A stretch of DNA of 64,000 nt from Leuctra nigra (Eukaryota; Arthropoda; Insecta; Plecoptera; Leuctridae). The stretch spans positions 32,281,629 through 32,345,628 of the forward strand of contig OW203764.1 of the NCBI GenBank assembly GCA_934045905.1, in the 5' to 3' direction. Below, one piece after another: positions 44,866-56,349 of this stretch; the stretch's first letter is position 1; each line of letters starts with the position of its first letter. Made by a program: the position numbers and the translations under genes. Below the pieces are notes generated by a model. The model ran no database searches. It was not told the origin of the DNA and saw nothing but the letters and a program-made list of their open reading frames with translations.

Positions 44866-46453
44866 CATTTTATAAGATCTACTTATTGTTGTTTTGTACA
44901 GCAATACGAATGGTCTCTCACATAATGCAATTATTATTTTATTCATTGCTTGCACGTGACGTCATCTCATTGCTGGCGACCATCTTGATGGCACCATTCA
45001 GAATAGCTGTGATTCTGTGATTTTTGGGCGATAGTTTCACAGTTTTAATGATTACCTGGGCAGTTGTAGACTACGGAAAAATCAAGTACGATACGGAAAG
45101 GATCCCTTACATTACAAAAATGCTTCGATTTACCTCCGTCCGTCCATTGGAGAAAACTTCAATTTTTAGCATTGCTGATACCTCAAATAAATAAAGTTCG
45201 TGCTAGCAATGAATTACGTAAGAAACATGGGTAATTAAAAATAAAACAACACGCGAAATAAAAATAATTAATATCAACCCATAACAATCATAATTTTGTC
45301 AACTATTCCGCAAAGAAGGTTTTATAAAGTTTGTCAGTATAGCAAATTATCGAATTTAGCAACATGGCTGACAAAACCGACACTGTAAGAAGATGAAAGT
45401 GCTGATTTGCCATTTTGGTTCTGGATCTCATGCATATTATAAATGTTAGTCTATACTTACAACAATGCGCAAAAACACGAATAGAATTGATATTAAAACA
45501 GCAAGTCAGATTTTTTGAAACCATGGAAAGCAACCTGAATAATACATTCAATGGATTCAGATAGAAATCCTGATGGGAAAATGAGCTTGTCATGACGTGG
45601 TATAACATGTGCTCAGTTCATGTTCATGCAAATCAGATATTCAATCCGTTATTTGAATATTTGATTTGATATTGAGGTGCGATGGAATACTTCGACTGGT
45701 ATCGCAAACAGTGACGTCTTAAGATCCCCTCCCCTCCCCCAGGAAATTGTTTCGGCCCCCTCCCCCTACTTTTTTAATTGATTGTATCGCAAAATAATAA
45801 AAATACCTATTGTATTCGTTTGTGTTAATTTTACAATTACAACCCTCATTCAATTACTGTTGTAAATCTAGTTGCGAGCTGTGGATTTTTGTATAGTAAA
45901 GGCACCTTAGCTCAATTTCTTTATATTATATCGATATTTTTTTTTATCGAAATTCAAATTTTCGGTCCCTAGCCCTGGGCCCACCGTTAAACTTCGGGAG
46001 CTGCTACATCGAAGTTACGCCAGTGATCACAAGATCGGGTATACGAACACTCTACAATTCTTTTTCTAAAATTTAAGATTGCTAAAAATTGGGAAATATT
46101 TCTACCCATCTTTTCCCAAGTGAATTTTGAAGGCCATGAGACGTGAAAGTTCACCATCAAGTTCACCATCAAGTCTTTCGAAATTAATCACTAGTTTTTT
46201 TTGTAAACAACGGTGAAGGATTTTATGTTCATTAGAAAGCTTAATCAAAAACTTAATTAAGAGAGAATCGTTATCACACCAGCCCGAGGCTCGATAATTA
46301 ATGCCGGCAGATTATCATCCTGATGCTTAGCGACAATGAGGACAAATCGAAAACTATGAATAATTCGGGCTACGAGATAAAATTAAAATTCACGATAACG
46401 TCGCTTCCAAATTACACTGGTGATACGTAACCTGTGTGTATTACTCATCATAA
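44866..46453. other. No gene recognised
   Basis: AT-rich with a C-rich patch at about 45727-45770. No splice-supported exon was identified. Confidence 0.45.
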
Positions 46454-46845
46454 CTATAGGAAAACGCTCAGTGTAACGCGTTGATGAGCGAGCCTTCGTA
46501 CTTCATTCGATTTGATATGTGTTTGCAAGTATCAGCTGCTCTACAGGCTTTGGAACTGTTGCATCAAGAAGCCAGGGATGATAATTTAGTATACATTTTT
46601 CAAATATTTCAAGATTATATAATAAAATGTCAATAACTCTTAAAAATAACGACAGATTAGTGTGAAAATTGGCAAAAAATATCTAAAATGTTGATCCCAA
46701 TTACCATGCAAAGTTTTAAGTGGATCGGTCCAACGGTTCTAGTTTAAATGTCAAAAATCACATGAAATATGGATATAAATTTTAATCAATGGGAGGATGT
46801 GGCTGAAACTTTGTAAGATTTGGGACAATGTTGGTCGTAATACTT

Positions 46846-47482
46846 CAATTTTCAATTTCAATTCAATTTATTGGTCTGCTTTAAATTTACATTTGGTGGC
46901 AAACAACACTTCATATCAATTCGTCGTACATAATTGTCATACATTACAGTGACAATACAATACAATTTGACAGAGTTACAATAATATCAAACGGATAGAT
47001 GCGAGTATATCTATGACATATTCTGACATCTCTGACAGAGTTACAACACCATAAATGGATAGATAAATGCGAATGTTCTATGACACCTTAAAACTACGGA
47101 AATACCTATGCTTTCAGATAAATAGACATAAACAGATAGATAGATAAAATGATAGACAACTAATCATTATGAATACCTCCTAATAATAAATTTGAACTTG
47201 GAAATATTTTTCTTTTCTTTAATCATTGCAGCAGCTAGTTTGATTGTGGTGGTGATTTTGTCGCCTGTGGTTGACAGATTTCTTCTTTCTAGCTGTTCTT
47301 TAAGTTCCTTGGGTTGAAGGTCTTCGAAAAGTATCTGCTCAATGGAGCAATTGGAGTCAGTTTCATCATCATCCTTTTCCATGAGTACTTCTAACATTGC
47401 TTTGAATTCTAATATTGAATCCGGAAGATTTTTTAATGGCATCGAGTTCCATATGCGGATGCCCCTGCCAAGAAGGGAATGA
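46846..47482 (-). mobile_element. 5-prime-truncated LINE retrotransposon with a 19-bp target duplication
   Basis: Flanked by direct repeats AATGTTGGTCGTAATACTT at 46827-46845 and 47483-47501. On the minus strand the 5-prime end opens inside a coding frame, reading LLGRGIRIWNSMPLKNLP, which fits the R-(I/L)-WNSLP tail that follows the reverse transcriptase in many non-LTR retrotransposons. The 3-prime end is …CCAATAAATTGAATTGAAATTGAAAATT, a simple A/T-rich LINE-type tail. Long target duplication, 5-prime truncation and tail together support target-primed insertion. Confidence 0.85.
47167..47482 (-). pseudogene. LINE ORF2 C-terminal fragment with SAP-like segment
   Basis: Open minus-strand frame ending TAA near 47167. 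Order: RIWNSMP tail motif, FKAMLEVLMEKDDDETDSN acidic linker, then DLQPKELKEQLERRNLSTTG followed by DKITTTIKLAAAMIKEK. That last part has the spacing of a SAP DNA-binding motif (LKxxLxxRxLSTxGxKxxLIxxL). The reverse transcriptase and endonuclease are absent. The upstream part of the frame, past 47483, is host repeat sequence read by chance. Confidence 0.65.
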
Positions 47483-48344
47483 AATGTTGGTCGTAATACT
47501 TGCCAAAACTTTAAATTGATCGGACCAACCAATCGAAAGAGGTTTTTTAAAATTTGAACCAATGAGCCAATTTCAAAAAATTAGGGTCTGCAACGCCCAT
47601 GAAATGTTCCGTACATGTGTGCAAAATGTCAGCTCGATCGAAGAAAAACTGTGACCTGTATTCGAGAAAACAAGGATCACGACTGACCTCTGGTGGATTC
47701 TTTGGTACTAGCCATAAGGGGGATATTGGAGGATATCAGGGGGATATTTATGTAAATAAATAATATTATATTTGCTTTAAGTTGTTTGTTATGGCTAAAA
47801 AGTAAAGTTGTAACTAAATCAAAATTTCAATTGTTTCTCCTTTTCACTGCCCTATGGAAGCACGAACTTCTAAATAAAAAAGTGCATCTAAAATGTTTCC
47901 TGTCAGAAGTGACTCCATCACATATCGCTTATTTGTTCGAATATCCTCAAACAGGAAAAAGGTCCGTGCCAAAAGAGCCAAAATGAGTCGCTCGCTTCGC
48001 TCACTCGGTATCGGTATCGAGTCGATCGAGTCGGTATCGAAGTTTCGACATCACTCTCAGACTTCTTCGAGCAATGAGTCGCCTCCAGAATAACTGACTT
48101 GTGCTTTCATCGGGCAGTGAAATGACGTCACTCACAGTTTCATCAGAGGAGTGTGTATTTATACGACTGTGACGTTGCTTGTTATCTGGATCTCATGATT
48201 GGACTGGGAATAGAAGGGTCAGTTATTCCCTTCATCAATCGGGCCAATATTTGCCATGAGTAACTCCAGGATATTAATACTTCGTATCATATAGGAATGT
48301 GCGTCTATATTTGATATCCACTCTTCGACATTCCACGACGCGAC

Positions 48345-48465
48345 TCTCTGGACTTGCATTTTCCTTCCTGGATCTCTCTAGACCACGACCACATACTTCC
48401 CACCGACCTACACTCATCTGTCATCATAAGCATTGCAGAACAGAGCGCCGTTAAAAACCACTAAG
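48345..48465 (+). mobile_element. SINE 3-prime fragment
   Basis: GCAGAACAGAGCGCCGTTAA and the preceding CGACCACATACTTCCCA.../CATCATAAGCATT resemble the 3-prime half of the SINE at 14914-15202. The tRNA-like head is missing. Confidence 0.5.
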
Positions 48466-48526
48466 AGCAGTATTGTCTTGCAATACTTACTTCATTGTTG
48501 CTTCGCCTCCGGAAAACTTTACCCAG

Positions 48527-48595
48527 AAAGAACCACTCCGTGTAAAAAAGGCAGCCAAGATCCAGTTTGCCGAAAATGCCATGTTGTTGCTTACA
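48527..48595 (+). CDS. Possible cassette exon of the second gene (weak)
   Basis: The acceptor CTTTACCCAG precedes 48527 and the donor GTAAAA begins at 48596. The 69 bases are 23 codons, phase 0-0, so they could be inserted between the start exon and the 57580 exon without a frame change. The encoded KEPLRVKKAAKIQFAENAML looks protein-like. Splice signals are mediocre and I have no homology; it may be chance. Confidence 0.2.
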
Positions 48596-49743
48596 GTAAA
48601 AGTGGCTAGTCTGTCTGCTCCTCAGTTTATTAGGAACGGTATGTTGAGTGAGTGTGAGTGTACAGTACGACTTGGCTGGGCTGGGCGGAGCGACCGCTCC
48701 ACAACATTAGGTCTTAAAAACAAAAGTCTGTGATGGGCTTTGCAGACAAAAATATCTCTAACTCACATTTTGTAACATTGAATTAGCAAAATTCAATAGT
48801 TGATTGTAGAGGCTGACAAAAACTCTTACTCCTAAAAGCCACAAAATCCAATTTATATACTTCACTAAGTAAACTATAAATTTTATGTCTTTTTTGCACT
48901 GCCAACTATTATGTGAGCATTAACTGCAGAGCTAGCTACGATGTATTTCAATTATTTAAATGTTATTTACTATTTAGTGCCTATCTGCAGTAAACCCGCA
49001 ACATGAGTGTAAATGTCACATAACAGATGTCACTAAGTGTCTTGCTAAAGAACAAATCGCCACTTCACTTCCGAATCCTTCGCTCCTGTTTCTGATGTTT
49101 CTCTGGGTTTGATGTTAGATTCAGATGTTTATTTCTCCCAGACAATCAAGTGATTAGACGGATAAATGAAACCAAGAAATCTGAGAAGTTTCTTAGAATT
49201 CTCTTTCCGAAATACCCTTTGTGTTACGAACTTATGATTGTCTTGATGATACAATAATGACCGGAAACAAAAGACAGCAACCAATCAAATACCAAGTCGA
49301 AGAAACTAATTTGACAACAATCTAGTTCAAAGCAGAAGCAAACGCGTCATTGGATTTATGACACTTGAGTAAAGGAGTAAAAACTGCAGTCATAATAGAG
49401 TTATGAGAGGAGTTGGTAAAATTCGGGACATTTTTAATATCTGAAAACAATGGTTGACTGGCGATTGGGGGGGGGGGGGGGGGGCTGCCTCATCTGCTAC
49501 GCGGGTCCGGAGTGCAATTTACTTTAGCAACTCTACTTGTTTTAAATACAATATCTATCTAGGTCAAGATAAATATTGGTTTATTAATATTGGTAGAGGA
49601 AGCAGATATATTGAGGAATTTAGGGGGCTACTTTCCCCATTTCCCCCTCCCCTTACATACCTAATGGGTAGGATTCACTATTCCAGCAGCAGAACGAAGT
49701 CCTGGCAAACCATGATCAGGACTGTTTGTAATAATGTTGCGCA
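48596..49743. other. No gene recognised; G run at 49469
   Basis: AT-rich sequence with a poly-G tract (about 49468-49484) and a nearby C-rich patch that resembles the other poly-G elements. No exon seen. Confidence 0.4.
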
Positions 49744-50192
49744 TTCTGCATGCAACACTGTGCACGTATCCAGGTGGCAGTTTCCCACTTCATACGCAAC
49801 GCCACGGCACGTACCTGCACGTCACGCAGCGGCACGGCACGTACACGTATCCAGGTGACAGTTTCCTACTTCATACGCAACACCACGGCACGTACCCGCA
49901 CGTCACGCAACGCCACGGCACGTACCTGCACGTCACGCAGCGCCACGGCACGTACACGTATCCAGGTGGCAGTTTCCCACTTCATACGCAACGCCACGGC
50001 ACGTACCTGCATGTCACGCATAGCCCCGGCACGTACCTGCACGTCACGCAACGCCACGGCACGTACCTGCACGTCACGCAGCGCCACGGCACGTACCTGC
50101 ATGTCACGCAACTCCACGGCACGTACCTGCACGTCACGCAACGCCACGGTACGTACCTGCACGTCACGCAACGGCACGGCACGTACACGTGA
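49744..50192. repeat. 30-bp minisatellite with a larger higher-order unit
   Basis: The unit is CACGTACCTGCACGTCACGC then AACGCCACGG, about 10-12 copies. It is interspersed on the left with a longer variant, ACGTATCCAGGTGGCAGTTTCCCACTTCATACGC. Because 30 is divisible by 3 and the unit has no stop in several frames, both strands stay open. I treat these open frames as artefacts of the array. Confidence 0.92.
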
Positions 50193-50485
50193 ATGTTCAT
50201 TAAAACTTCTTGACATTCTGACGCTGTCGTGACGTCACACCACGTGCCAGAGCAGACAGACTTTATTTCTCATTTGTTTTCAACTTAAAAAAACACAATT
50301 AGTAGTCCCACATCGCAACAGAGATAAAGCTTCTCTGCGGGGAAATAATATCACACAAGAGAAGTTGCATGTAAATTAGATTTCAGAATAACTGTTATGC
50401 TATGAAAGACCGTATTATTTTTGTGGTATGCAAATTTGCAAGGAATTTGTACAAATATTGATATAGATGTCTCTGTAAGTATTAA

Positions 50486-51404
50486 TTGAGCGAGCGTAGC
50501 GAGCGTCACCACGGTACTCTTATGGCTCTTTCTCTGTGTGTATGTTTTTTTTGTTGTTTTTTTTGTATTCACAGCCCAGGTTAAACGGCACAACCAATCG
50601 ATCTGAAATTTTGCACATATACTAACGTAATCTATGCGGTCCCTGAGATCGGTTTTGAACGGGATCATGTGATTGGTTCAAATTTTAAAAAAAATATCTT
50701 TCGATTGGGTGTTCCGGTCAATTTGAAATTTTGACAAGTCATAACGACCAACATTGTACCCAATCTTACAAAGTTTCAGCCAAATCCTCGCATTGATGAA
50801 AATTAAAAAAATATTTCATGTGATTTTTGAAATTTAAAATAGAACCGTATGACCGATCAACTTAAAACTTTGCATGGTCATTGGGACCAGCGCTATCTGT
50901 ATTTTTGACAAATTTCAGACTTATCTGTGCTTAAATCCAAAAGTTATTGACATTTTACGGAAATTTTGCGTGTTGGCTGTCAAATTTCTCGAAAATGTTG
51001 ATCACGGCTACTTCGACTCTTTATAGTTCCAAGGTAGTTGAGCAGAAACTTTCAAACGTATGAAACTGATATGACCGTTCAAAAGATCGTCTAATATTGT
51101 GTAAGTACACACACTTTTATCATATGAGTGGTCCCAGGTATATATTTTTTAAAATAGATCCTATGATTTTTGAATATTAACAAGGAAAATTTTAATCTTA
51201 AAGGTTCAATCGATCATCTTAAAACTTAGCATGGTTATTGGGACTAATACTTTAGGAATATTTGGAGATTTTTTTACCTACAAGTCTGACGAATTTCAAG
51301 AATTATTGGCTTTTAATGATATTTTCGATAGACATAATTTCGGTTCGAGGTGTTGCGCGCGTCCGTGCTCGCTCATCAACGCGTTACACAGCGCGTTTTC
51401 CTAG
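50486..51404 (+). mobile_element. Full-length copy of the GAGCGAGC/ACGCGTT repeat family
   Basis: It starts TTGAGCGAGCGTAGCGAGCG and ends GCTCATCAACGCGTTACACA then GCGCGTTTTCCTAG. About 919 bp, no long open frame. Related copies: 5470-5870, 33023-34306, 36435-37286, 43211-43789, 46454-48006 and 61110-61879. The ends are not simple inverted repeats of each other, though both hold GAGCGAGC in inverted sense. The superfamily is undetermined. Confidence 0.8.
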
Positions 51405-51417
51405 TTTTAAAACAGGG

Positions 51418-51660
51418 TACAACATGACGTCATAATTTTCTTCATTATTTATTCAAAAAGTCTTCACCATGATAACACATTGTTGGGTACAGAATGACAT
51501 CAAAATTCTAAAATAAGTTAAGCAGTTTTTCCTGTCAAATCCCATGAAATTTGAATTTGATTTGTTTGAATTAAAGTTTAAACTCTTCGAGTGATTGCGT
51601 TTCTCGTTATTATTTGTGTTTTTACAAATGTACTGGAATTCAATTTCATGAACTTCCCAA
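51418..51660. mobile_element. R2 repeat copy adjoining the full-length family copy
   Basis: Contains CACCATGATAACACATTGTTGG and TTTTTCCTGTCAAATCCCATG in the same order as the other R2 copies. R2 lies within or next to the larger family at three of four sites, so the two may be parts of one element. Confidence 0.6.
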
Positions 51661-52068
51661 TTCTACGACCACAAAAAATAAGTCAATAACGAACACCTTC
51701 GAAAGTTCGTCTTAGAGATGTAATTCTTTTTATCATCATGCGGCAGACGATTTTAACAGCCTGGGTTGATGCATCATTGATCATTAGCTTGACGTCTGTT
51801 TTCCGTCTCTGTAGAACATTTATTGCAATACAACAGCTGGCTTACACGAGCTTTTCCTAGCATTTTATGAGTCAGTCCTACTATAAAAAAAATCCGATAA
51901 TAAGAATTGATTGATTAGTCTATATTTGATTTTGATACCAGCAATAAGTCGGAGCGTCGATAATTTTCAATTCCTGCGAAAAGTCAACCCGATTTCCTGA
52001 GCAGTGGGAAGGAAATGAAAGAAACTAGTGTAACTGTTATTGATTAATGACTTGATTGATATTCGACG

Positions 52069-52320
52069 ATGCGAGGGCGTTGCTCCGCGATGAATTCAAC
52101 ACCTCGCCGTGCCAAGCACCGCCTTGTCGACACTCCGAGATCACCGCCACCTGAGTTGCACGGCGAATTAGACGCGCGACACTCGCGGACATTCACAACA
52201 CTTTCACATGTTACAAGTGGATTTGCAAATAGCTTGCGGAATGACATGTATAAAGCTGAAATCATTTTTGAAAAGGTTTCAAGAAATAAATTACAATTAA
52301 AATCCATACTTGAGGGATAA
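52069..52320 (+). CDS. Short open frame with coding-like composition, unrecognised
   Basis: 83 codons from ATG at 52069, or 79 from the ATG at 52090. The sequence is GC-richer than its surroundings at the 5-prime part and turns AT-rich towards the end. The product is basic and polar (LRNDMYKAEIIFEKVSRNKL, end LKSILEG). I do not recognise it. It could be a single-exon micropeptide, a last exon of an unseen gene, or chance. Confidence 0.25.
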   Translation: MRGRCSAMNSTPRRAKHRLVDTPRSPPPELHGELDARHSRTFTTLSHVTSGFANSLRNDMYKAEIIFEKVSRNKLQLKSILEG

Positions 52321-53869
52321 AGAAGCAATCAAAAACGATATCTCCAAATCAATAATAATTTCTAAAATGTATTTGGTTATGTAGGACGTAAAAAATGCAA
52401 AACATCTACCTCCAACAACTATTTTTTTATCGCTTTTTGTCGACCTGGAAGGAAAGTGATGCGTTCTTACAACTCAATCGAGATTTAGATCATGATCGAG
52501 TTCGATTGAGTTCAGTTCACATACATTTTCGGTTGCAATCGAGATTTTGGATCATGATTGAATCCTCAGTGTGAACAGGGTATTAAAGTTGTGGTGATAT
52601 CTTGAAAATTTGCTTAAATGTGATATCCACTCAACATTCAGGAGATGAAACTTTGAAATAAGTTGAGAACGGGTTTCATTGACTACAACTTTGTCGCGAC
52701 ATCATATTGTCTATCGTCAACAATGAGACGATGACACTTCTAAAATTACTTCCTAGTTCGAGTAGTTCCTTAGCTCTTCATTCGAAATTAAACTAAGTTT
52801 GCCTATTTTATTTTCCATACTTTCACGCTTACGTTTAAAGTTTATATCATGTGTATCTTGCAACCATGAAGAATTAATAAAGGAGCAAAAATAGATGTTA
52901 CCTTAGACACAGAAGGCCTGGAGTCCTGTTTCCCTAATTTAATTGCACACATTCGAAATGATAAAATCAAGCTCTATCAAATGTAAATAGACGTAAGTTC
53001 ACAAATACAATTACATTGAAGCATTCTCTTTGAAAATGACTGATGTCACCATTAAAAATAAGATTGAAGGAAAAAGTACTAATGATTTTTAGCTCTCCTC
53101 AAAAATCATTGAAATGGACCTCGGGCCTTCTAAGAATTCAATATCAACACAGAAGAGTCAATCAAGGAAAAATGAGCCCCATTTCTTTCTACCGAAATTG
53201 GTCAAAGGTTACATAAAGTATAAAAGAACTGAGTTACTATGTCGGGGGAATGTTGGCAGCACTACTTTGCTACTACGTCATCATTGTTCATGATTGAATC
53301 ATTTACACAAGTGTGGCTCTTGATTGGTTTCGATCCTGGTGGAAATCAAATCGACGTAGGTGATGGAGAACTATTAGGCGTCTCGGCGGCTTCACTGGAT
53401 ATTGCTTTTAGTTTCCTTCAACAGACAAGGGAGAGGCTATTCCTGTGACAATGGAACCCCCGCAGTTCACTCCGGTTCTAGGAAACACAGAGTCGAATGA
53501 GAGATTCAGATATAGATAGACACTAGAGCTTCGTAGCATGCTTTGCGGAAACAATATGGAGTGAATTTTTTAATGAAGTAAAAAATTCAATAGCGCACAA
53601 CAATTTTAGTGGAATGTGAAAGTATATTTGAGGAATGCAATACAAAGCTACAGAAAAAGAAAAAAATGTATTAATATATTTAATGATTTGCTGCATACAA
53701 GTATTCGGTGCTGAGGAAACCAGCAACTAAATTGTAAAATAAAAAGTTAATGAATTCTAAAATCAAAATGAAATTGTTCTCTCATGATCAATAAAAAAGC
53801 AACGGACAAATTGTGGCATAATGAAGTTTCTTGAAAAATACATTTGAAACTAGTGTTTGTATTATGACA
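52321..53869. other. No gene recognised
   Basis: AT-rich. A 69-codon + frame at 53239-53448 lies in slightly GC-richer sequence but has no splice support. Confidence 0.45.
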
Positions 53870-54180
53870 GTTGATATATTGTGCCTAAAGTCAGAAATGG
53901 CGTTGTTTTTGTTATGGGGTGAATATTTTTCATGAAATAGATTTACAAAGATTGATGGAATCCATGAATATTCTTTTGATTCAACGTTCAAAAACGTTGA
54001 CGAAATAATTACGCCATAGCAACAAAATATTCACCATGGCAACACGTTGTTGGATACATACATGTTGCATCATAATCCCGAATTACGTCACCCAAAGTTT
54101 TTCCCGCCAAAATGTTGCAGGACATTTGAATTTCATTTTTATGAATGAAAATGTAACATTTGTCGAGTCCTATTTACAAA
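53870..54180. mobile_element. R2 repeat copy
   Basis: Contains GCCATAGCAACAAAATATTC, CACCATGGCAACACGTTGTTGG and GTTTTTCCCGCCAAAATGTTGC, in R2 order. Confidence 0.65.
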
Positions 54181-54564
54181 TCTACTGGAATGAAGTCGCG
54201 AAACTTTCCCATTGCAATGAGTGTCAGGTTTCCATCTGAACCAACTCCCTCAGTTGTATCAACATTTCTTCCTCACATTTCCTCGACTCAAATCGATTTG
54301 ATGTCACAACTCCACGCGAAGAAACCAGCACTCTTCGCTTGTGTTTTGATTGGAGTTATATTAGTTAACTTGATTGAACCGCGTGGGTTGCGTCAAAGCC
54401 GTGTCTGCGTCAGCAAAGAGGCTCGAACCCTTGACCTACTGGCACCGACACACACCCCCGCCCTCACGCGTCACGCACGCAAGACACGCGTAATCGCCGA
54501 GTCTATTTATACGCGGACTTAATCTACCCCCTGAGTGTACGTGGTAGCAAATCTGCCCCCACAA

Positions 54565-54610
54565 ATTCTATTCTATTCTATTCTATTCCATTCTATTCCA
54601 TTCTATTCTT
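54565..54610. repeat. (TTCTA)n microsatellite
   Basis: About nine pentamer units, some TTCCA. Confidence 0.9.
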
Positions 54611-55742
54611 GGCGGGACAAGAATAGAACTTTAGATAGTAGAATTAGATGGAGAATTATTCTCAGATTTGTGCTTTTGGTAGATTTTAGTTGTCAGACGG
54701 CTAAGTGCCGGAAAACTGAACAATTAAGGGTTTCCAAAGGATAGCATGATATTTAGCACATATTCAGAAACATTAGCCGAATCTGAGAAGGGGTGGGAAA
54801 AACGTATCAACCCTTACAACATTTTCAATTTTCAACTCTAAAGTTGGCACCCCCAAGAAAAGGCCGAGAAGATTAATAAATTGTTGTTTCGCAAACCCCT
54901 TCTCCGATTATTTGGTTTATTTTTCTGATGTGCTAAATTTCATGCCCCTTCCGGAAATCTCTAATATTTGGACTTAGCCGCCGTACTAAAGAAGTTCCTT
55001 TGGATTCTGATTACAAAGTAGGAAATTACATTGCAGTTTCAGAGAATGTGGCTTTGTACTTGACAACTATTGTTCACATTTTGTTGAGCGAAATATTGGA
55101 CATTATTATACACTTTCTTCTCTATTGTTTAGCCCATCATATCCATATGCTTGCCAAATGTTTATATATAAATACATACCTTTCTATGTTTAGATGCACA
55201 GTAATTACTTACAGTGCTTTTAACATAAAGGAAGCAGTATTTTAGCCTTTATACTTCACAAGTACAGTAAACTTTGGTCTACCATTCAACAAATTGGTAG
55301 TCATTTTGTAGAAACACACTTTACTTGATTAATTTGATATTTATTATTGACATGCTATTTTGTAAATAAAATAAAATATACGTCACTTTATTACCTTTCT
55401 TTGGGGCGTTTCGTCCTGTTTTATTATTTTATAATGTCAACAGTTACACCTCCAAAATCTCAAACTTTTTATTGAAATTTTGTCCTGTAGGAGAAGATTC
55501 CGACATTCATGGAGAGTGATCAAGAAATATCACAGAGGAAGTGAAACCATTATACGTGATATGGTGATATTATTGTCTTACTTTTTAAAATAAGATTTGT
55601 ATGATACAATCGTTAACGTAAAGTTGAATTTGATTATTTTTTCCCACAAATACTTCTTCAAAGTGTCGAGTTGGGTGTAATAGTAGTGGGTGGAGGCGGT
55701 AGTGAAAACCGATTTTTTTTCTGGGACCCTATTCTAGAAGCT
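54611..55742. other. No gene recognised
   Basis: AT-rich sequence between a microsatellite and the first 51-bp minisatellite; no supported exon. Confidence 0.45.
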
Positions 55743-56270
55743 GGATTCGATTCATCCATATGGTTACATTGCAAGGAATTCCCAATTCTGCTGGAATTCG
55801 ATTCATCCATATGGTTACATTGCAAGGAATTCCCAATTCTGCTGGAATTCGATTCATCCATATGGTTACATTACAAGGAATTCCCAATTCTGCTGGCATT
55901 CGATTCATCCATATGGTTACATTACAAGGAATTCCCAATTCTGCTGGCATTCGATTCATCCATATGGTTACATTACAAGGAATTCCCAATTCTGCTGGAA
56001 TTCGATTCATCCATATGGTTACATTACAAGGAATTCCCAATTCTGCTGGAATTCGATTCATCCATATGGTTACATTACAAGGAATTCCCAATTCTGCTGG
56101 AATTCGATTCATCCATATGGTTACATTACAAGGAATTCCCAATTCTGCTGGCATTCGATTCATCCATATGGTTACATTACAAGGAATTCCCAATTCTGCT
56201 GGAATTCGATTCATCCATATGGTTACATTACAAGGAATTCCCAATTCTGCTGGAATTCGATTAATCCATA
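55743..56270. repeat. 51-bp minisatellite no. 1, ten copies
   Basis: The unit is ATTCGATTCATCCATATGGT followed by TACATTACAAGGAATTCCCA and ATTCTGCTGGA. Ten nearly identical copies. The first two read TTGCAAGG where the rest read TTACAAGG, and some read CTGGCATTC for CTGGAATTC. The unit is 17 codons, so three frames stay open through the array. No sign that it is translated. Confidence 0.95.
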
Positions 56271-56349
56271 TATAAGGAATTAGGGCCTCTGGTCAATTCT
56301 ATGACATATTATGTCAATGCCACGACATACGAGATGTAGATGAAATGAA

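Larger units (their letters stand above)
46454..48006 (-). mobile_element. GAGCGAGC/ACGCGTT repeat-family copy split by a LINE fragment
   Basis: The left end CTATAGGAAAACGCTCAGTGTAACGCG...GATGAGCGAGC and right end CGCTCGCTTCGCTCACTC are the family termini. The homologous sequence is broken at 46845/47483 by a LINE insertion. Confidence 0.78.

Noticed and set aside
49734..50232. 152- and 160-codon frames over the 30-bp array
   Set aside because: Compositional; open on both strands with no splice or start support.
55671..56264. 197-codon protein of FDSSIWLHYKEFPILLE repeats
   Set aside because: Produced by a 51-bp minisatellite that has no stop in several frames on both strands. No unique coding sequence is attached.
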